A DNA stretch of 64,000 nucleotides, taken from Paenalicyclobacillus mengziensis (GTDB lineage: Bacteria; Bacillota; Bacilli; Alicyclobacillales; Alicyclobacillaceae). Shown one piece after another: positions 24,375-34,203 of the stretch. Under the pieces are notes generated by a model. The model ran no database searches. It was not told the origin of the DNA and worked only from the letters and a program-made list of their open reading frames with translations. Each line of letters starts with the position of its first letter. The first letter of the stretch is position 1. The position numbers were made by a program, and so were the translations under genes. The DNA lies in contig NZ_CP071182.1 of NCBI RefSeq assembly GCF_017298635.1, positions 3,510,001 to 3,574,000 on the forward strand, written 5' to 3'.

Positions 24375-25631
24375 TCAGACCCCTTTGCTCAGCTGATGGA
24401 TTGCGTCGTCCCACGTCAGATCCACTTGTTCACCCGTCGCGAGGTTTTTCAGAGCCACGCGTCCGGCCTCAACTTCACTCTCGCCAAGCACGGCAACGTA
24501 CCTGGCCCGAATCCGGTCTGCAGCCTTGAATTGTGCCTTCACGCTGCGCCCGAGATAGTCCCGATCCGCTGCGAATCCCTGTTTGCGCGCTTTCTGCAAC
24601 AGCGATGCCGCAGCTTGCCTCCCCGCATCATCGACAGTCACTACATACAAATCCAACTGCGGCTGCTCTTTTTGACCTTGAGACTGGGCTTCGAGAACCA
24701 TCAACACCCGTTCAATGCCGCCTGCGAAGCCAATTCCCGGCGTCTCAGGTCCGCCAACCTGTGCCACCAAACTGTTGTACCTGCCTCCGCCGCCGATGGA
24801 ACTATACCCCTCCACGACGTATTCCCAAGCCGTGCGCGTGTAATAGTCGAGCCCGCGAACCAAGTGTGGATTCAGACGGAAATCCACATTCATGGCTGTG
24901 AGCGCACTCTGCACCGCGTCAAAATGATTGCGGCAGTCATCACAGAGGGAATCGACAATGGTTGGCGCTCCAACTTCCACAAGCAGTGCCTGACAGGATT
25001 CATTTTTACAATCAAAAATGCGAAGCGGATTGCGTTCGAGGCGCGACTGGCAGTCCTCGCACAGGCGATCCGCTACAGGACGTAGACGCCGAATCATTTC
25101 CTCCTTATGCAGCGGTCTGCACACGCTGCAACCGACGCTATTCAACTCCACTGCGACATCCTTCACCCCGAGGTTATCGAGGATGTGCAGGTTGAGCGCA
25201 ATCACTTCCGCATCAACCGCCGGGTCTTCTGACCCAAGCACCTCACAGCCGTACTGGTGGAATTGCCGATCTCGACCCTTTTGCGGTTTCTCATAGCGAA
25301 ACATGGGGCCAAGGTAATATAGCTTCACCGCATCTGCATTCCCGTAGAGTTTGTTCTCGACATAGGCCCGGACAACGCCTGCGGTACCCTCAGGACGGAG
25401 CGTGAGCGACCGATTCCCCCGGTCCATGAACGTGTACATTTCCTTTTCCACAATATCTGTGGTTTCGCCAACCCCTCTCGCAAACAACTCTGTATGCTCG
25501 AACACTGGGGTGCGAATTTCCTGGAAGTTGTACAGCCGACAGACTTCTCGAACGGCCGTCTCAAGCCTTTGCCAGTGTTCGACGGCACCCGGGACGATGT
25601 CTGCCGTTCCGCGTGGACGCTGGGTTAACAT
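24375..25631 (-). CDS. hisS: Histidyl-tRNA synthetase HisRS
   Basis: Class II synthetase, 418 aa, charging tRNA-His. It shows [11 protein letters not shown] at the N-terminus, motif 2 [20 protein letters not shown] near 112-131, the histidine-specific [13 protein letters not shown] near 258-270 and motif 3 [12 protein letters not shown]. Length is normal. First gene of hisS-aspS, driven by the T-box leader upstream, an arrangement shared with B. subtilis. Confidence 0.96.
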   Translation of the reverse strand: MLTQRPRGTADIVPGAVEHWQRLETAVREVCRLYNFQEIRTPVFEHTELFARGVGETTDIVEKEMYTFMDRGNRSLTLRPEGTAGVVRAYVENKLYGNADAVKLYYLGPMFRYEKPQKGRDRQFHQYGCEVLGSEDPAVDAEVIALNLHILDNLGVKDVAVELNSVGCSVCRPLHKEEMIRRLRPVADRLCEDCQSRLERNPLRIFDCKNESCQALLVEVGAPTIVDSLCDDCRNHFDAVQSALTAMNVDFRLNPHLVRGLDYYTRTAWEYVVEGYSSIGGGGRYNSLVAQVGGPETPGIGFAGGIERVLMVLEAQSQGQKEQPQLDLYVVTVDDAGRQAAASLLQKARKQGFAADRDYLGRSVKAQFKAADRIRARYVAVLGESEVEAGRVALKNLATGEQVDLTWDDAIHQLSKGV

Positions 25632-25683
25632 GTCATGTGCTCCTCTCTTCTAACAAAGTCCAAAGAAAATCAAAAAACGGAAA

Positions 25684-25985
25684 ATCAAAAAACGCGCCTC
25701 CGCCTGTCGCTTCGACAGGGACGGAATAAGCGCGCTCCGTGGTGCCACCCTGGTTGAGATGTCGGTACCTGTGCCATGTACCTGACATCTCCACTCATCT
25801 GCGCGTAACGTGCGCATACGCCGCATGCTTTGGCATCAAGATGCTTTCACAAGGGTTCTTCAAGGTGTCCTTCACTGTTTTGGGCGAGCTCGCTTCCAGC
25901 CTCGGCAAGCCTCTCTGTGCGCCGCGATGACAGTTACTATCCTTGGCATCGAATCTTCCATAGTGTCTACCAATTGTAAGTTATG
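25684..25985 (-). promoter_or_regulatory. T-box riboswitch leader of hisS-aspS
   Basis: The minus strand has AGGGTGGCACCACGG (25751-25737), the T-box antiterminator sequence. The terminator follows: CGTCCCTGTCG paired with CGACAGGCGG (about 25725-25699) then GCGCG and six T. The leader starts near 25985 under a strong promoter. Downstream genes suggest tRNA-His or tRNA-Asp as the ligand; the specifier codon was not assigned. Confidence 0.93.
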
Positions 25986-25991
25986 GGCGAT

Positions 25992-26020
25992 ATTATACTG
26001 ATATGTAACACGCCCGTCAA
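25992..26020 (-). promoter_or_regulatory. SigA-type promoter of hisS-aspS
   Basis: On the minus strand TTGACG (26020-26015), a 17-nt spacer and a perfect TATAAT (25997-25992). It sits at the correct distance ahead of the T-box leader. Confidence 0.88.
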
Positions 26021-26094
26021 TTGTCCATTCCGCTTCGGTAAGTTTTTTCCGTGAGTTGACACGTTGTCTTTCATGCTGCGTTGTTCTTTTTCCT

Positions 26095-26265
26095 CTAGTT
26101 CTTCCCAGTTCTGTCCCATAATAGTCGCCAGACATTTGGTGTCACATCAAGTGCAAGCATGTCACTATCTTCAAGACGGAGCAGGGCTGACAAATCGGAT
26201 CGCGTTGATTCAAACATGTCCCAAGCCAGATACGCACGCTGTTGGTCCGCTTCACATACGTGCAT
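26095..26265 (-). CDS. Possible 56-aa protein between selA and hisS
   Basis: A short open frame that I translated by hand. From ATG 26265 (or ATG 26271 two codons earlier) it runs 56 residues to TAG. GAAGGGGG lies 6 nt ahead of the inner ATG, a good ribosome binding site. The product is acidic and likely helical (WDMFESTRSDLSALLRLED, VWRLLWDRTG), with no cysteine pair or membrane helix. It starts 80 bp after selA on the same strand and ends before the hisS promoter. I recognise no family; codon use looks plausible but it is short. Confidence 0.45.
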   Translation of the reverse strand: MHVCEADQQRAYLAWDMFESTRSDLSALLRLEDSDMLALDVTPNVWRLLWDRTGKN

Positions 26266-26345
26266 GTCCATCCCCCTTCACTGGTTTCTGACAAGTAGAT
26301 TGCCCAGACCAGCAAGGGGTTTATGCAACGCGAAGTCCAGTCATC

Positions 26346-27869
26346 TCATCCCTTGTGGCTTGCGCCACTTTGCGCCCGCTCCCGGCTCCATTCCCGAAGC
26401 GAGATCATCACAACCATCTCTTCGCCAGGTAACAGGGTCCGTACATCAAAGTGCACGGCGTCGCGACTGACCCGGCTCACAATAGGTATCGATGGCAGGG
26501 TTCTCAGTTCTTCAGCAAATTTCACAGCCGTAACACCTCGCGCGTGAAGGGCAAGAATACGTGTCGGCAAGGTTTCACCGGGAAACGACCCACCGCCAAT
26601 GGTTGACTCGCCGTCCTCAAGTTGCACGCTGAGGATTTTACTTAGTTTCTCATCGCGACGGATGGTTTCGGCCAACTGAGCGGCCCTCGCCGCGACATCG
26701 TCGTACGATTCAGTGACCATCCGAACCACGGGAATGTGGGACTTTGCCAGTGTGTCATCGAGATGGTCCATTAAGGTGGCTTCGAGTGCTGCCAAAGTCA
26801 TTTTATCCACACGAAGTGCCCGCGCGAGAGGATGATGTTTCATTTTGTCAATCCAAGCTTTCTTTCCGACGATAATCCCCGCCTGAGCACCACCGAGCAG
26901 TTTGTCGCCGCTAAACGAGACGACGTCCACTCCGGCCCGAAGGCAAGCCTTCACGGTAGGCTCGTCGCCAATGCCCTGCGTCTGGTAATCGAACAAGGCG
27001 CCGCTGCCAAGGTCCTCAAATAAAGGTATGTGGTGAGCAGTTGCAAGCTTCGCCAATTCCTGCCGTTCGGGCTGCTCTGTGAACCCAACAATCCGGTAGT
27101 TGCTGGTATGGACGCGCAGGATGACTTTCGTCTCATCAGTGATTGCCCGTTCGTAATCCCCAATCCGTGTCTTATTCGTAGTACCGACTTCGACGAGATT
27201 CACACCGCTGTAAGCCATGATGTCAGGGATTCGAAACGAGCCACCAATCTCAACAAGTTGACCGCGTGAAACAATGCCATCCCCCCCTGCACCAATGGTT
27301 GACAGCACCAACAACACCGCTGCAGCATTGTTGTTGACTGCCATGGCGGCCTCGGCACCTGTCAACTCGCAGAGCAGTGATTCGACGTGACTGTGACGAG
27401 ACCCTCGAGCCCCCGGTCCAACTTCAAATTCGAGATTACTGTATCCCCGAGCGATGGTTGCAACCGCGTGCAAAGCCCGCTCACCCAGCGGTGCACGACC
27501 AAGGTTGGTGTGAATGATGGTGCCAGTTAAGTTGATGACTGGACGGAGATGCGGAGCGAACCGATGTTGCAGCCAACGCTCAACCCGGTGCGCAATGCCC
27601 TCGACAGACGTCTCCCGCGCCCATGCTGCGTCGTCAAGCAGGCCAGGTTGAGCCAAACTGTCCGCTGCATTCGTCAATCGGTCCTCGGGTGCAGGCAATG
27701 TTTGAGCCTTCGTCTGCGGCGCGTTTGACTGACGCAATTCACGCAGCACGTACGACAACCCGGCTACCAAAAGGGCATGAGGGGTGTCGGCAAACTTCTT
27801 GCGGATGGTCGTATCATGAAGCAACTTCCCCACAGCAGGCAGGGAACGTAGTCTTGTGTGCTCGTCCAT
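26346..27869 (-). CDS. selA: L-seryl-tRNA(Sec) selenium transferase SelA
   Basis: PLP enzyme that converts Ser-tRNA(Sec) to Sec-tRNA(Sec) using selenophosphate; works as a ring of dimers. The 507-aa protein has the N-terminal LPAVGKLLHD tRNA-binding domain, NLTGTIIHTNLGRAPL near 113-128, and the PLP lysine in SFSGDKLLGGAQAG near 296. GGAGGCTCAAG precedes the ATG. The usual partners selB, selC and selD are not in the window, so the pathway cannot be confirmed from here. It is divergent from hemL. Confidence 0.94.
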   Translation of the reverse strand: MDEHTRLRSLPAVGKLLHDTTIRKKFADTPHALLVAGLSYVLRELRQSNAPQTKAQTLPAPEDRLTNAADSLAQPGLLDDAAWARETSVEGIAHRVERWLQHRFAPHLRPVINLTGTIIHTNLGRAPLGERALHAVATIARGYSNLEFEVGPGARGSRHSHVESLLCELTGAEAAMAVNNNAAAVLLVLSTIGAGGDGIVSRGQLVEIGGSFRIPDIMAYSGVNLVEVGTTNKTRIGDYERAITDETKVILRVHTSNYRIVGFTEQPERQELAKLATAHHIPLFEDLGSGALFDYQTQGIGDEPTVKACLRAGVDVVSFSGDKLLGGAQAGIIVGKKAWIDKMKHHPLARALRVDKMTLAALEATLMDHLDDTLAKSHIPVVRMVTESYDDVAARAAQLAETIRRDEKLSKILSVQLEDGESTIGGGSFPGETLPTRILALHARGVTAVKFAEELRTLPSIPIVSRVSRDAVHFDVRTLLPGEEMVVMISLREWSRERAQSGASHKG

Positions 27870-28202
27870 CTTGAGCCTCCAAAGTCAATTTACCCACACT
27901 TTACCACACCCGTGCTGAGGATGCGCGCCCTTGCGTTGCCACCCCTGATGGGAACTGCTTGTTGACCAGCCCGTGTCTAAACTCAGTTTCGCCGAGTACG
28001 AGTAAAAGCGAAACTGTTCAAAGAGAAACCGCGCGTCGGGATGTGGTACGATGGTGTGTGGACTTCTGAGGGTCCTAACCAAGCACTTGACGCTACGGGC
28101 CACCGCACTTAACGCTATGGGCCACGAGCGCCTGGTCCGTTTCAGGGTCATTTGTACATATCATACGAGACACTCAAAAAAGCGCGAGAGGATGAACAAT
28201 AC
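27870..28202. other. Divergent spacer between selA and hemL
   Basis: No gene seen. Two imperfect 22-bp direct repeats lie at about 28085-28106 and 28107-28128 (ACTT(G/A)ACGCTA(C/T)GGGCCAC). They are close to where the hemL promoter should be, and TTGACG within the first copy could be a -35. A clear -10 was not found. Confidence 0.5.
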
Positions 28203-29504
28203 ATGGACACGACGCAGTCTCGTCTCTGGCACGAACGGGCTGAGGCAGTGATTCTAGGAGGGGTCAACAGTCCGTCAAGGGCATTTAAAGCCGTTGGCGG
28301 GGGTTACCCGATTGTAATGGCCAAAGGTCAAGGGTCCCACTTTATCGATGTGGATGGGAATGACTACATCGATTACCTCGCTGCCTACGGCCCTCTGATA
28401 AACGGTCACGCACACCCAACTGTCATTCAGGCACTTCAAGAAGCGGCTCTCGACGGCATCCTGTACGGAACCCCTACGCCTTCAGAGGTGGAGTTTGCCG
28501 AAATACTTCGTACAGCCATTCCGGACCTTGAGCGAATTCGGTTTGTCAATTCGGGGACTGAAGCTGTCATGACAACCATTCGCGTTGCTCGTGGTGTCAC
28601 TGAACGAAACAAGTTGATTAAGTTCGAAGGTTGCTACCACGGTCACTCCGATGCGATGTTGGTCGCAGCGGGATCGGGCCCGTCTTCCATTGGCGTTCCC
28701 GACAGCGCAGGCATCCCGCAAAGCACAGCTGCTGACGTCATTACAGTGCCGTTTAACGACATATCCGCACTCGAAAAAGCCCTGCTGATACACGGCAACG
28801 AAGTCGCAGCGGTTCTCGTCGAGCCGATTGTCGGGAATTTTGGCATGGTGGCCCCCGAGAGTGAAACTTATTTGCAATCAGTAATTGATTTGGCGCACCG
28901 GTCGGGAGCACTTGTGATATTTGATGAAGTGATTACAGCTTTTCGCTTCCATTACGGTTCAGCAGCCGAGCTCTATGGAGTCCACCCAGATTTATTCGCG
29001 ATGGGAAAGATTATCGGTGGCGGCCTGCCGATTGGAGCCTACGGAGGCAGACGTGAAATCATGGAAAAAGTCGCGCCCCTTGGTCCTGTTTACCAAGCGG
29101 GAACGATGGCTGGGAACCCTGCCTCAATGAAAACCGGCATCGCGTGCTTGTCCGTCCTGCGGGACAATAGCGTATACGAGCGGATGAATCGGCTCGGGGC
29201 AAAGCTCGAGCAAGGCATTCTGGAGAGTGCCCAGAGAGCCGGGTTGCCCGTGACCATTAACCGCATCGGCGGTGCGTTTACGGTTTACTTCACGAACCAA
29301 AAGGTAACCCAGTATCAGCACGCGAAAGCATCGGACGGCAAGCTGTTTGCAGCGATGTTCCGTGGCCTGCTTGCACGGGGGGTGTTTATCGCCCCATCGA
29401 AATACGAGGCCTGGTTTGTGTCCACCGCTCACAATGATGCCGACATCGAGAAAACCCTGGCAGCAGTTGAAGACACGTTTCAAGAGATGAAGTCGCATGA
29501 TTGA
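28203..29504 (+). CDS. hemL: Glutamate-1-semialdehyde 2,1-aminomutase
   Basis: PLP/PMP enzyme that makes 5-aminolevulinate from glutamate-1-semialdehyde in the C5 heme pathway. The 433-aa protein has [15 protein letters not shown] near residue 18, [17 protein letters not shown] near 116, [13 protein letters not shown] near 240 and the PLP lysine in [17 protein letters not shown] near 262. The ATG at 28203 has AGGATGA at good spacing; the frame is open upstream but without a site. No other heme gene is adjacent, so this may be a second, stand-alone copy (GsaB type). Confidence 0.93.
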   Translation: MDTTQSRLWHERAEAVILGGVNSPSRAFKAVGGGYPIVMAKGQGSHFIDVDGNDYIDYLAAYGPLINGHAHPTVIQALQEAALDGILYGTPTPSEVEFAEILRTAIPDLERIRFVNSGTEAVMTTIRVARGVTERNKLIKFEGCYHGHSDAMLVAAGSGPSSIGVPDSAGIPQSTAADVITVPFNDISALEKALLIHGNEVAAVLVEPIVGNFGMVAPESETYLQSVIDLAHRSGALVIFDEVITAFRFHYGSAAELYGVHPDLFAMGKIIGGGLPIGAYGGRREIMEKVAPLGPVYQAGTMAGNPASMKTGIACLSVLRDNSVYERMNRLGAKLEQGILESAQRAGLPVTINRIGGAFTVYFTNQKVTQYQHAKASDGKLFAAMFRGLLARGVFIAPSKYEAWFVSTAHNDADIEKTLAAVEDTFQEMKSHD

Positions 29505-29620
29505 CATTCGCATCGACATTGACACAGACCGTGTCTGAACAACCACGACGCCCCCCGTCTATCTCGTCAAGCAAACTTCGGCGGTAACGCACTGCATGGA
29601 CGGATGGCTCACTGCATGAC

Positions 29621-29665
29621 AAAAGAGGCTGCCTCTCCCCTGGAACCGGGTGCGGCAGCCTCTTT
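29621..29665. terminator. Bidirectional terminator between hemL and trxA
   Basis: AAAGAGGCTGCC (29622-29633) pairs perfectly with GGCAGCCTCTTT (29654-29665) around a 20-nt loop. T-rich flanks occur on both sides, fitting the convergent genes. Confidence 0.85.
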
Positions 29666-29761
29666 ATCATGCTATCTCATTGTCTCTTAACTCCAGTGAA
29701 ACTGCCTCGCAATCCAGTGAAACAATGGAACCACTTGGAATCAGCTTAGAAGTAACACAGC

Positions 29762-30079
29762 TTACATGACGTCTGCCAGTTGACCAAGCACGTCGCCCTT
29801 TGGACGGTAACCAATAATCTGCTTGACGACCTTTCCGTTCTTGAATGCTAGCAGGGTCGGAATGCTCATGATGCCAAACTGCTGTGCCGTGGCCGGGTTG
29901 TGGTCAACATCCAGTTTTCCGACTGCAATCTGACTCTCGTACTCGCTTGAAATGTCCTCGAGAACCGGTGCCATCATCTTGCATGGGCCGCACCAGGTTG
30001 CCCAAAAGTCAACCAACACCAGTTTATCTGACTGCAAAAACGCAGCAAAGGTCTGATCTGTTACCTGTTGAGTTGCCAA
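29762..30079 (-). CDS. trxA: Thioredoxin
   Basis: Cytosolic disulfide reductase, 105 aa. The active site [10 protein letters not shown] is near residues 28-37, preceded by VLVDFWAT, with the cis-proline in [11 protein letters not shown]. The start is TTG at 30079 because GGGAGGT lies 7 nt upstream and the family begins with about 5 residues before the V-T-D-Q-T-F strand; the upstream frame to 30133 would add a meaningless arginine-rich extension. Confidence 0.94.
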   Translation of the reverse strand: MATQQVTDQTFAAFLQSDKLVLVDFWATWCGPCKMMAPVLEDISSEYESQIAVGKLDVDHNPATAQQFGIMSIPTLLAFKNGKVVKQIIGYRPKGDVLGQLADVM

Positions 30080-30222
30080 CTCTAAAACCTCCCAGTATGT
30101 TCGTGCGCGTAGTGCACGTGTCATTTTCCTCAACTATTGTATCATAAGCACGAACCAACGCACCAACGGCAACAAGCAGTTGTGCTACCCCACTTCGCCC
30201 GCGACACAACAACGTGCTCGTA

Positions 30223-31314
30223 TCACGCGCTGCGAACTCGCCGGCTAATCTGAAATGACAGTAAGAAACAACTCACAATCAAGGCACCTGAGACCCACCA
30301 AGCCTCAACGACATTGTAACGGCTCGCCACTGTTTGCAGTGGTAACAGCCAATAGAGCAGTGACGCTGCGATAAGGATTCCTGGGACCAATTGATGTCGG
30401 AGACGAAAAAAGCCAAAAATCAAAGCCCCCGCAGCCAAAGTCAGACCCCCGGTTAAAAGCGCCTGTCCGTTCAGTTGCCATGGCGTCAGCCAGATACCCA
30501 GTGCCGGGACAATCGTGCTTTGAAAGACCATAGCTCCTGTAATGTTGCCAAGGGCTAAGCCGTCCTTTTCCTGCCTTATCCAAACCACGCTATTCAGGGT
30601 TTCCGGAAGTTCTGTCACAAGCGGAATCAAGATGGCGGACACGACAAAAGGTGGAAGATTCCAAAGCGATGCGATTTGCTCGACACCCTTTGAGAGCAAA
30701 TGCGCACCGCCGACAATTGCGAGCAGAGAGACGGTCAACTGGAAGGCAACTGCGCCGCCGCTCGGAGTTTCGGCTTTCCACTGCAGATAGAGCGGATGAA
30801 GTTCCTCGTCATCACCTGAACTACTGTTGCGAACGGTCCTCCAGACGAACAGGCCGTACAGCGCCAGCAGAGCAAACGGGGCGACGTTGTGCAGCCAGTC
30901 AGCCCGAATAATTCCAATGACCAGCACACTTGAATAGGCCACGAGAAAAAACGACATATCGCGATGAAAGGAATGCTTCTGAACCATCAACTGCGTAGGA
31001 TTTCGCACTTTGCTACGTGTCAGCAACAAAGACAAGGCAAGTATCAGTGAACCGAGCGTGACCAATAAAAAAGGGGCACCCAGTATCCCCCCGATTCCGA
31101 CCTCTTGGGAAGCATGATTCCCTCGCCCGAGCAGGATTGCTGTCACAGGAACTGCAGTCTCTGGCAGGGCTGTTCCGAGGGCTGCGAGGACACTTCCCAC
31201 CGCCCCCTGTCCCAATTTCAATTTTACACCCAGCCACTCCACCGCATTCGTGAACAGCTCGGCCCCAAACAGCACCATTAAAAGTGCGAGGATCATGAGT
31301 GCGGCAATTCGCAT
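30223..31314 (-). CDS. Sodium/calcium exchanger-family membrane protein
   Basis: A 363-aa protein with about ten membrane helices and the duplicated alpha-repeats of the Ca2+:cation antiporter superfamily. The first repeat reads GSVLAALGTALPETAVP near 40-56, the second AILIPLVTELPETLN near 205-220; the paired acidic residues fall in the expected P-E-T sites. It likely exports Ca2+ or another cation; the exact ion is not readable. The ATG at 31314 follows GGGGGGAAGG; the frame upstream to 31467 is an unlikely extension. Confidence 0.82.
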   Translation of the reverse strand: MRIAALMILALLMVLFGAELFTNAVEWLGVKLKLGQGAVGSVLAALGTALPETAVPVTAILLGRGNHASQEVGIGGILGAPFLLVTLGSLILALSLLLTRSKVRNPTQLMVQKHSFHRDMSFFLVAYSSVLVIGIIRADWLHNVAPFALLALYGLFVWRTVRNSSSGDDEELHPLYLQWKAETPSGGAVAFQLTVSLLAIVGGAHLLSKGVEQIASLWNLPPFVVSAILIPLVTELPETLNSVVWIRQEKDGLALGNITGAMVFQSTIVPALGIWLTPWQLNGQALLTGGLTLAAGALIFGFFRLRHQLVPGILIAASLLYWLLPLQTVASRYNVVEAWWVSGALIVSCFLLSFQISRRVRSA

Positions 31315-31414
31315 AGCCTTCCCCCCAAGTGCACCGTCCCTAATCTCTACGCAGATGCCCGTCCGATTATGCGACGGTACCTCGTGAAGGTGTAAAAACA
31401 ACAAACAACGCGGC

Positions 31415-31450
31415 AAAAAGGCGCTCCGACCTTGTTCGGTCTTCGCGCCT
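31415..31450 (-). terminator. Terminator after the 282-aa anchored protein gene
   Basis: On the minus strand GGCGCG and CCGAA pair with GGTCGGAGCGCC across a short loop, followed by five T (31419-31415). It separates the unit at 31.5-32.4 kb from the exchanger gene. Confidence 0.7.
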
Positions 31451-31531
31451 CGAATTAGACGTGTCAAGAAATATTTTGCTGGCCTATCTTTATTGTTCTA
31501 ACCAGCTTCTAAGCTGTCGTGCGGTGGCACC

Positions 31532-32380
31532 TCAATCGCTAGAGAGCAAGAGACTCATGAACGGTTTTGCAATTTCGTGTACATCCGCTTTCCGGTCAAC
31601 AAAAAGCGCAAACCAGTGATCCTGATTACCGGTCAAAAACCAAATCTTACCTTCCTCACCGACAACAGAGGTTTCTAGTACATGCGATAATCCCACTTCA
31701 CGCTGCAGGCTACTCACACTGCGCTTGTACGTGCGCAGGACCTCAAGGAAGCTGTGCTCATACTCGCGGTCTGAGGCACCCGCGGTGTCGTTGTGAAACG
31801 CAACCCATCCCATCACACTCGGGTCTCCTGACAAACGCACAAACACGTCATGCCATTCGTCCGAATCAAACTCGGGCACCGATGCCCCGTGCAGGAAATA
31901 AGGGAGCGGATTGCGATCAAACACTTTCTTTCCTTGCGCCTGACGGGACTGATAGCGCGATTGCACAACCTCTACAGCGTGAGACTCATCTTCGCGCACC
32001 GTCGGCTTGTCTTCCAGTGAAGGAGCGGGAGTTTGTGAACGAGCCGTGGTTGCTGCTTCGGTCACCGTCTCCTCCACCTGAGACGCCCTTGTGCGGCGGC
32101 GACCTGTTGTTTCCGGACGACTAGGAGCGTCTGAATCCGTCTGCTCAACAACCGATGACACGCCCTGGAGCCCCTCCGTGTTCATGGCTGAACGAGCACC
32201 GTTCTCTACCGGGGGTGCCTCTGTTGTTGTTTTTTGCTCGGTTGCTTCGGAGACTTGACGAACGTCTGCTTGGTCGGCTTGGTTTTTTCTACTGCGCCGA
32301 ACCATGAGAATGTTCATCCAAATTAACAACAACACCAAAATGAGCACAGCAGCAATGATTGCTAACAGAGAACCTTGCAA
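31532..32380 (-). CDS. Membrane-anchored protein with disordered linker, unknown function
   Basis: 282 aa. Residues 4-26 form one membrane helix followed by a basic patch (MVRRSRKN). Residues 30-145 are low-complexity, rich in Thr, Glu, Ser and Pro, probably disordered. The C-terminal 130 residues look folded, and the end (WFALFVDRKADVHEI, FMSLLLSSD) vaguely resembles a Roadblock/LC7 fold, which I cannot confirm. TTG start with GAGGTGGG upstream. It lies downstream of an HlyD-type gene on the same strand, but 130 bp apart. Confidence 0.65.
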   Translation of the reverse strand: MQGSLLAIIAAVLILVLLLIWMNILMVRRSRKNQADQADVRQVSEATEQKTTTEAPPVENGARSAMNTEGLQGVSSVVEQTDSDAPSRPETTGRRRTRASQVEETVTEAATTARSQTPAPSLEDKPTVREDESHAVEVVQSRYQSRQAQGKKVFDRNPLPYFLHGASVPEFDSDEWHDVFVRLSGDPSVMGWVAFHNDTAGASDREYEHSFLEVLRTYKRSVSSLQREVGLSHVLETSVVGEEGKIWFLTGNQDHWFALFVDRKADVHEIAKPFMSLLLSSD

Positions 32381-32513
32381 GCGCCCACCTCCTCTCCAGA
32401 CTCACCGAAGCGAAATTGACCTGATTGTTTCTGAGATTGATGGACCCCGCTGGCCAACCAAGAGTTTGCGTGCGGGTTTGATATGTGTTGTGACCACAGA
32501 CAAGAGGCCTGCT

Positions 32514-33155
32514 TTACCGATGAATACGTACGGTCACATTCATTTGCGGAATGATGTACTTGCCTTGCTTTGCGTCAATGGATATGCGAACCGGAATCCT
32601 TTGCACGGTCTTTGTGAATGATCCGCTTGATGCCCCCGTCGGCAGAGGAGATGATGCCGAGGCAGACTCATTGCTGATGCTCAACACAGTTCCATTGAAA
32701 GTGTCTCCTGGATAGGCATCTACGTAGATATTAACCGTCTGCCCCACGCTCACGTTTCGAATTTCCGTCTCGCGAATGTAGGCAGTTACATACTCATGAT
32801 TGATACCTGCGACCGCACCAAGCATTGTTCCTTGCCCGATGACCTCACCAACCGTTGCTGCGTTCTCTACGACCTGACCGCTTATCGGGGCTGTGATATT
32901 CATGTTTTGCCCGGTCGGTAACTGCTCAATACCGATGACATCTCCGGAACTTACTGTCGAACCTTGCGAAACCGTCCAGTTGGTTAACTTTCCAGGTGTC
33001 AATCCAACTACATAACTCATGTTCGCATCAATATGTGCGTCATTCACGGTAATGTAGTTGTGACGGTTGTAGAAGTACCATACGCCTCCAAGCACCGCCG
33101 CGATAAGGACGATGAAAATGATGATGTTCACCAGAATGATTTGTCTTGCGCGCAT
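32514..33155 (-). CDS. HlyD/EmrA-type membrane fusion (adaptor) protein, short
   Basis: 213 aa with one N-terminal membrane helix (about 7-29), then a barrel-sandwich region: ITVNDAHIDANMSYVVG and the lipoyl-like half motifs VSSGDVIGIEQL and ITAPISGQVVENAATVGEVIGQG. It lacks the long coiled coil of classic EmrA or HlyD, so it would not span a large periplasm, in keeping with a Gram-positive. No exporter gene is directly next to it; the ABC permease gene is upstream on the same strand 200 bp away. Confidence 0.82.
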   Translation of the reverse strand: MRARQIILVNIIIFIVLIAAVLGGVWYFYNRHNYITVNDAHIDANMSYVVGLTPGKLTNWTVSQGSTVSSGDVIGIEQLPTGQNMNITAPISGQVVENAATVGEVIGQGTMLGAVAGINHEYVTAYIRETEIRNVSVGQTVNIYVDAYPGDTFNGTVLSISNESASASSPLPTGASSGSFTKTVQRIPVRISIDAKQGKYIIPQMNVTVRIHR

Positions 33156-33363
33156 GTCCTTCCCTCTCTCTCACGTGATTGAACCTAGCTGCGCAACTGC
33201 CATCCAGGAAACTTTAATGAGGATATTTTTCATTAGCAAAACAATCTCATTGTAATATGGGCAGAACAAAAATGGAAGTCCTGAACAAGCCAAACCGTCA
33301 TAAGTGCGCCCTATGACCACCTAGCGTGCCCTGTGACCTCCCTGCGATTCACGCGACCCCATG

Positions 33364-34203
33364 TTACTGATAGTTGCGCTCGTCACTGCGGGAAACACCG
33401 GGCATAAACGAAAGTACCTGTGGGCGCAAGCGCCATACGCTCAGACCGAGCAAGGCAACCGCCAAAATCGAGTAAAATCCAACGAAGATAAGCCATGAAT
33501 GGAACGTACCTGTCACGGCGTTCTCCAATCGCGCATCAACCCACAAAGGGTTCAGTTGCAACAGTTCGTTCCCCCATTCGGTTAAGAACCCATCCGCAGG
33601 AAACCGGATGGCGGCGAATTGCAGGGCATAGCCTAGTAATCCCGTCACCAGTGTCATAAACGTCACTGTCGAGTACGAAAGAACCGTACTCCACCCAGAC
33701 CGTAGAGCAAGCGTAGACCACGCAACACTCAGCGCAGCAATCACCAGGATGGTATACAATTGGAATCCAAAAACGGCGAGAGCCTCTTGCGGGACTGCGC
33801 CGCCAAACAGAAATACGAGGCTGTACAGCGGCAGTGTCACTATCACCAGCAGCGCAAGAAGCGCACTAGATGACAAAATCTTGCCAATGAGAATTTCACC
33901 CGGGCTGAGCGGGGTTGTAAGCAGTACAGCGAGTGTCCGGCGTTCCCGCTCCCCACTAATGGACCCTGCGGCAAACGCAGGTGTTAAAAAAGCGACAACC
34001 GTCATTTGTAGTAAACTGACGACCAGAAACACCTGTTCACTCCTCGCAGGCAAAAGCAGAGCAAACTGCCCCTGTACGTTCTCATAGAGCATCAAAAAGG
34101 TGAGTGCCGCCATGCTGACCAAGTAGGCAGTTATAACCACAGGAGCTCGATTCGTGCGCATGCGCTGGCGGAACTCTTTATTCAAAAGAGGATTGTGGAT
34201 CAC
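33364..34203 (-). CDS. ABC-2-type transporter permease
   Basis: 279 aa with about six membrane helices. It begins NPLLNKEFRQRMR, a typical start for this permease class, and has the AAGSISGERERRTLAVLLTTPLSP signature near 85-108. The GTG start overlaps the ATPase stop codon (GTGA) and has GGCGGTGG upstream. With the ATPase and the large exoprotein it forms a tightly coupled three-gene module. Confidence 0.88.
   Translation of the reverse strand: MIHNPLLNKEFRQRMRTNRAPVVITAYLVSMAALTFLMLYENVQGQFALLLPARSEQVFLVVSLLQMTVVAFLTPAFAAGSISGERERRTLAVLLTTPLSPGEILIGKILSSSALLALLVIVTLPLYSLVFLFGGAVPQEALAVFGFQLYTILVIAALSVAWSTLALRSGWSTVLSYSTVTFMTLVTGLLGYALQFAAIRFPADGFLTEWGNELLQLNPLWVDARLENAVTGTFHSWLIFVGFYSILAVALLGLSVWRLRPQVLSFMPGVSRSDERNYQ

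Noticed and set aside
25872..26135. 87-aa minus-strand frame over the hisS promoter
   Set aside because: It contains the clear TTGACG/TATAAT promoter and the start of the T-box leader, so it is not coding.
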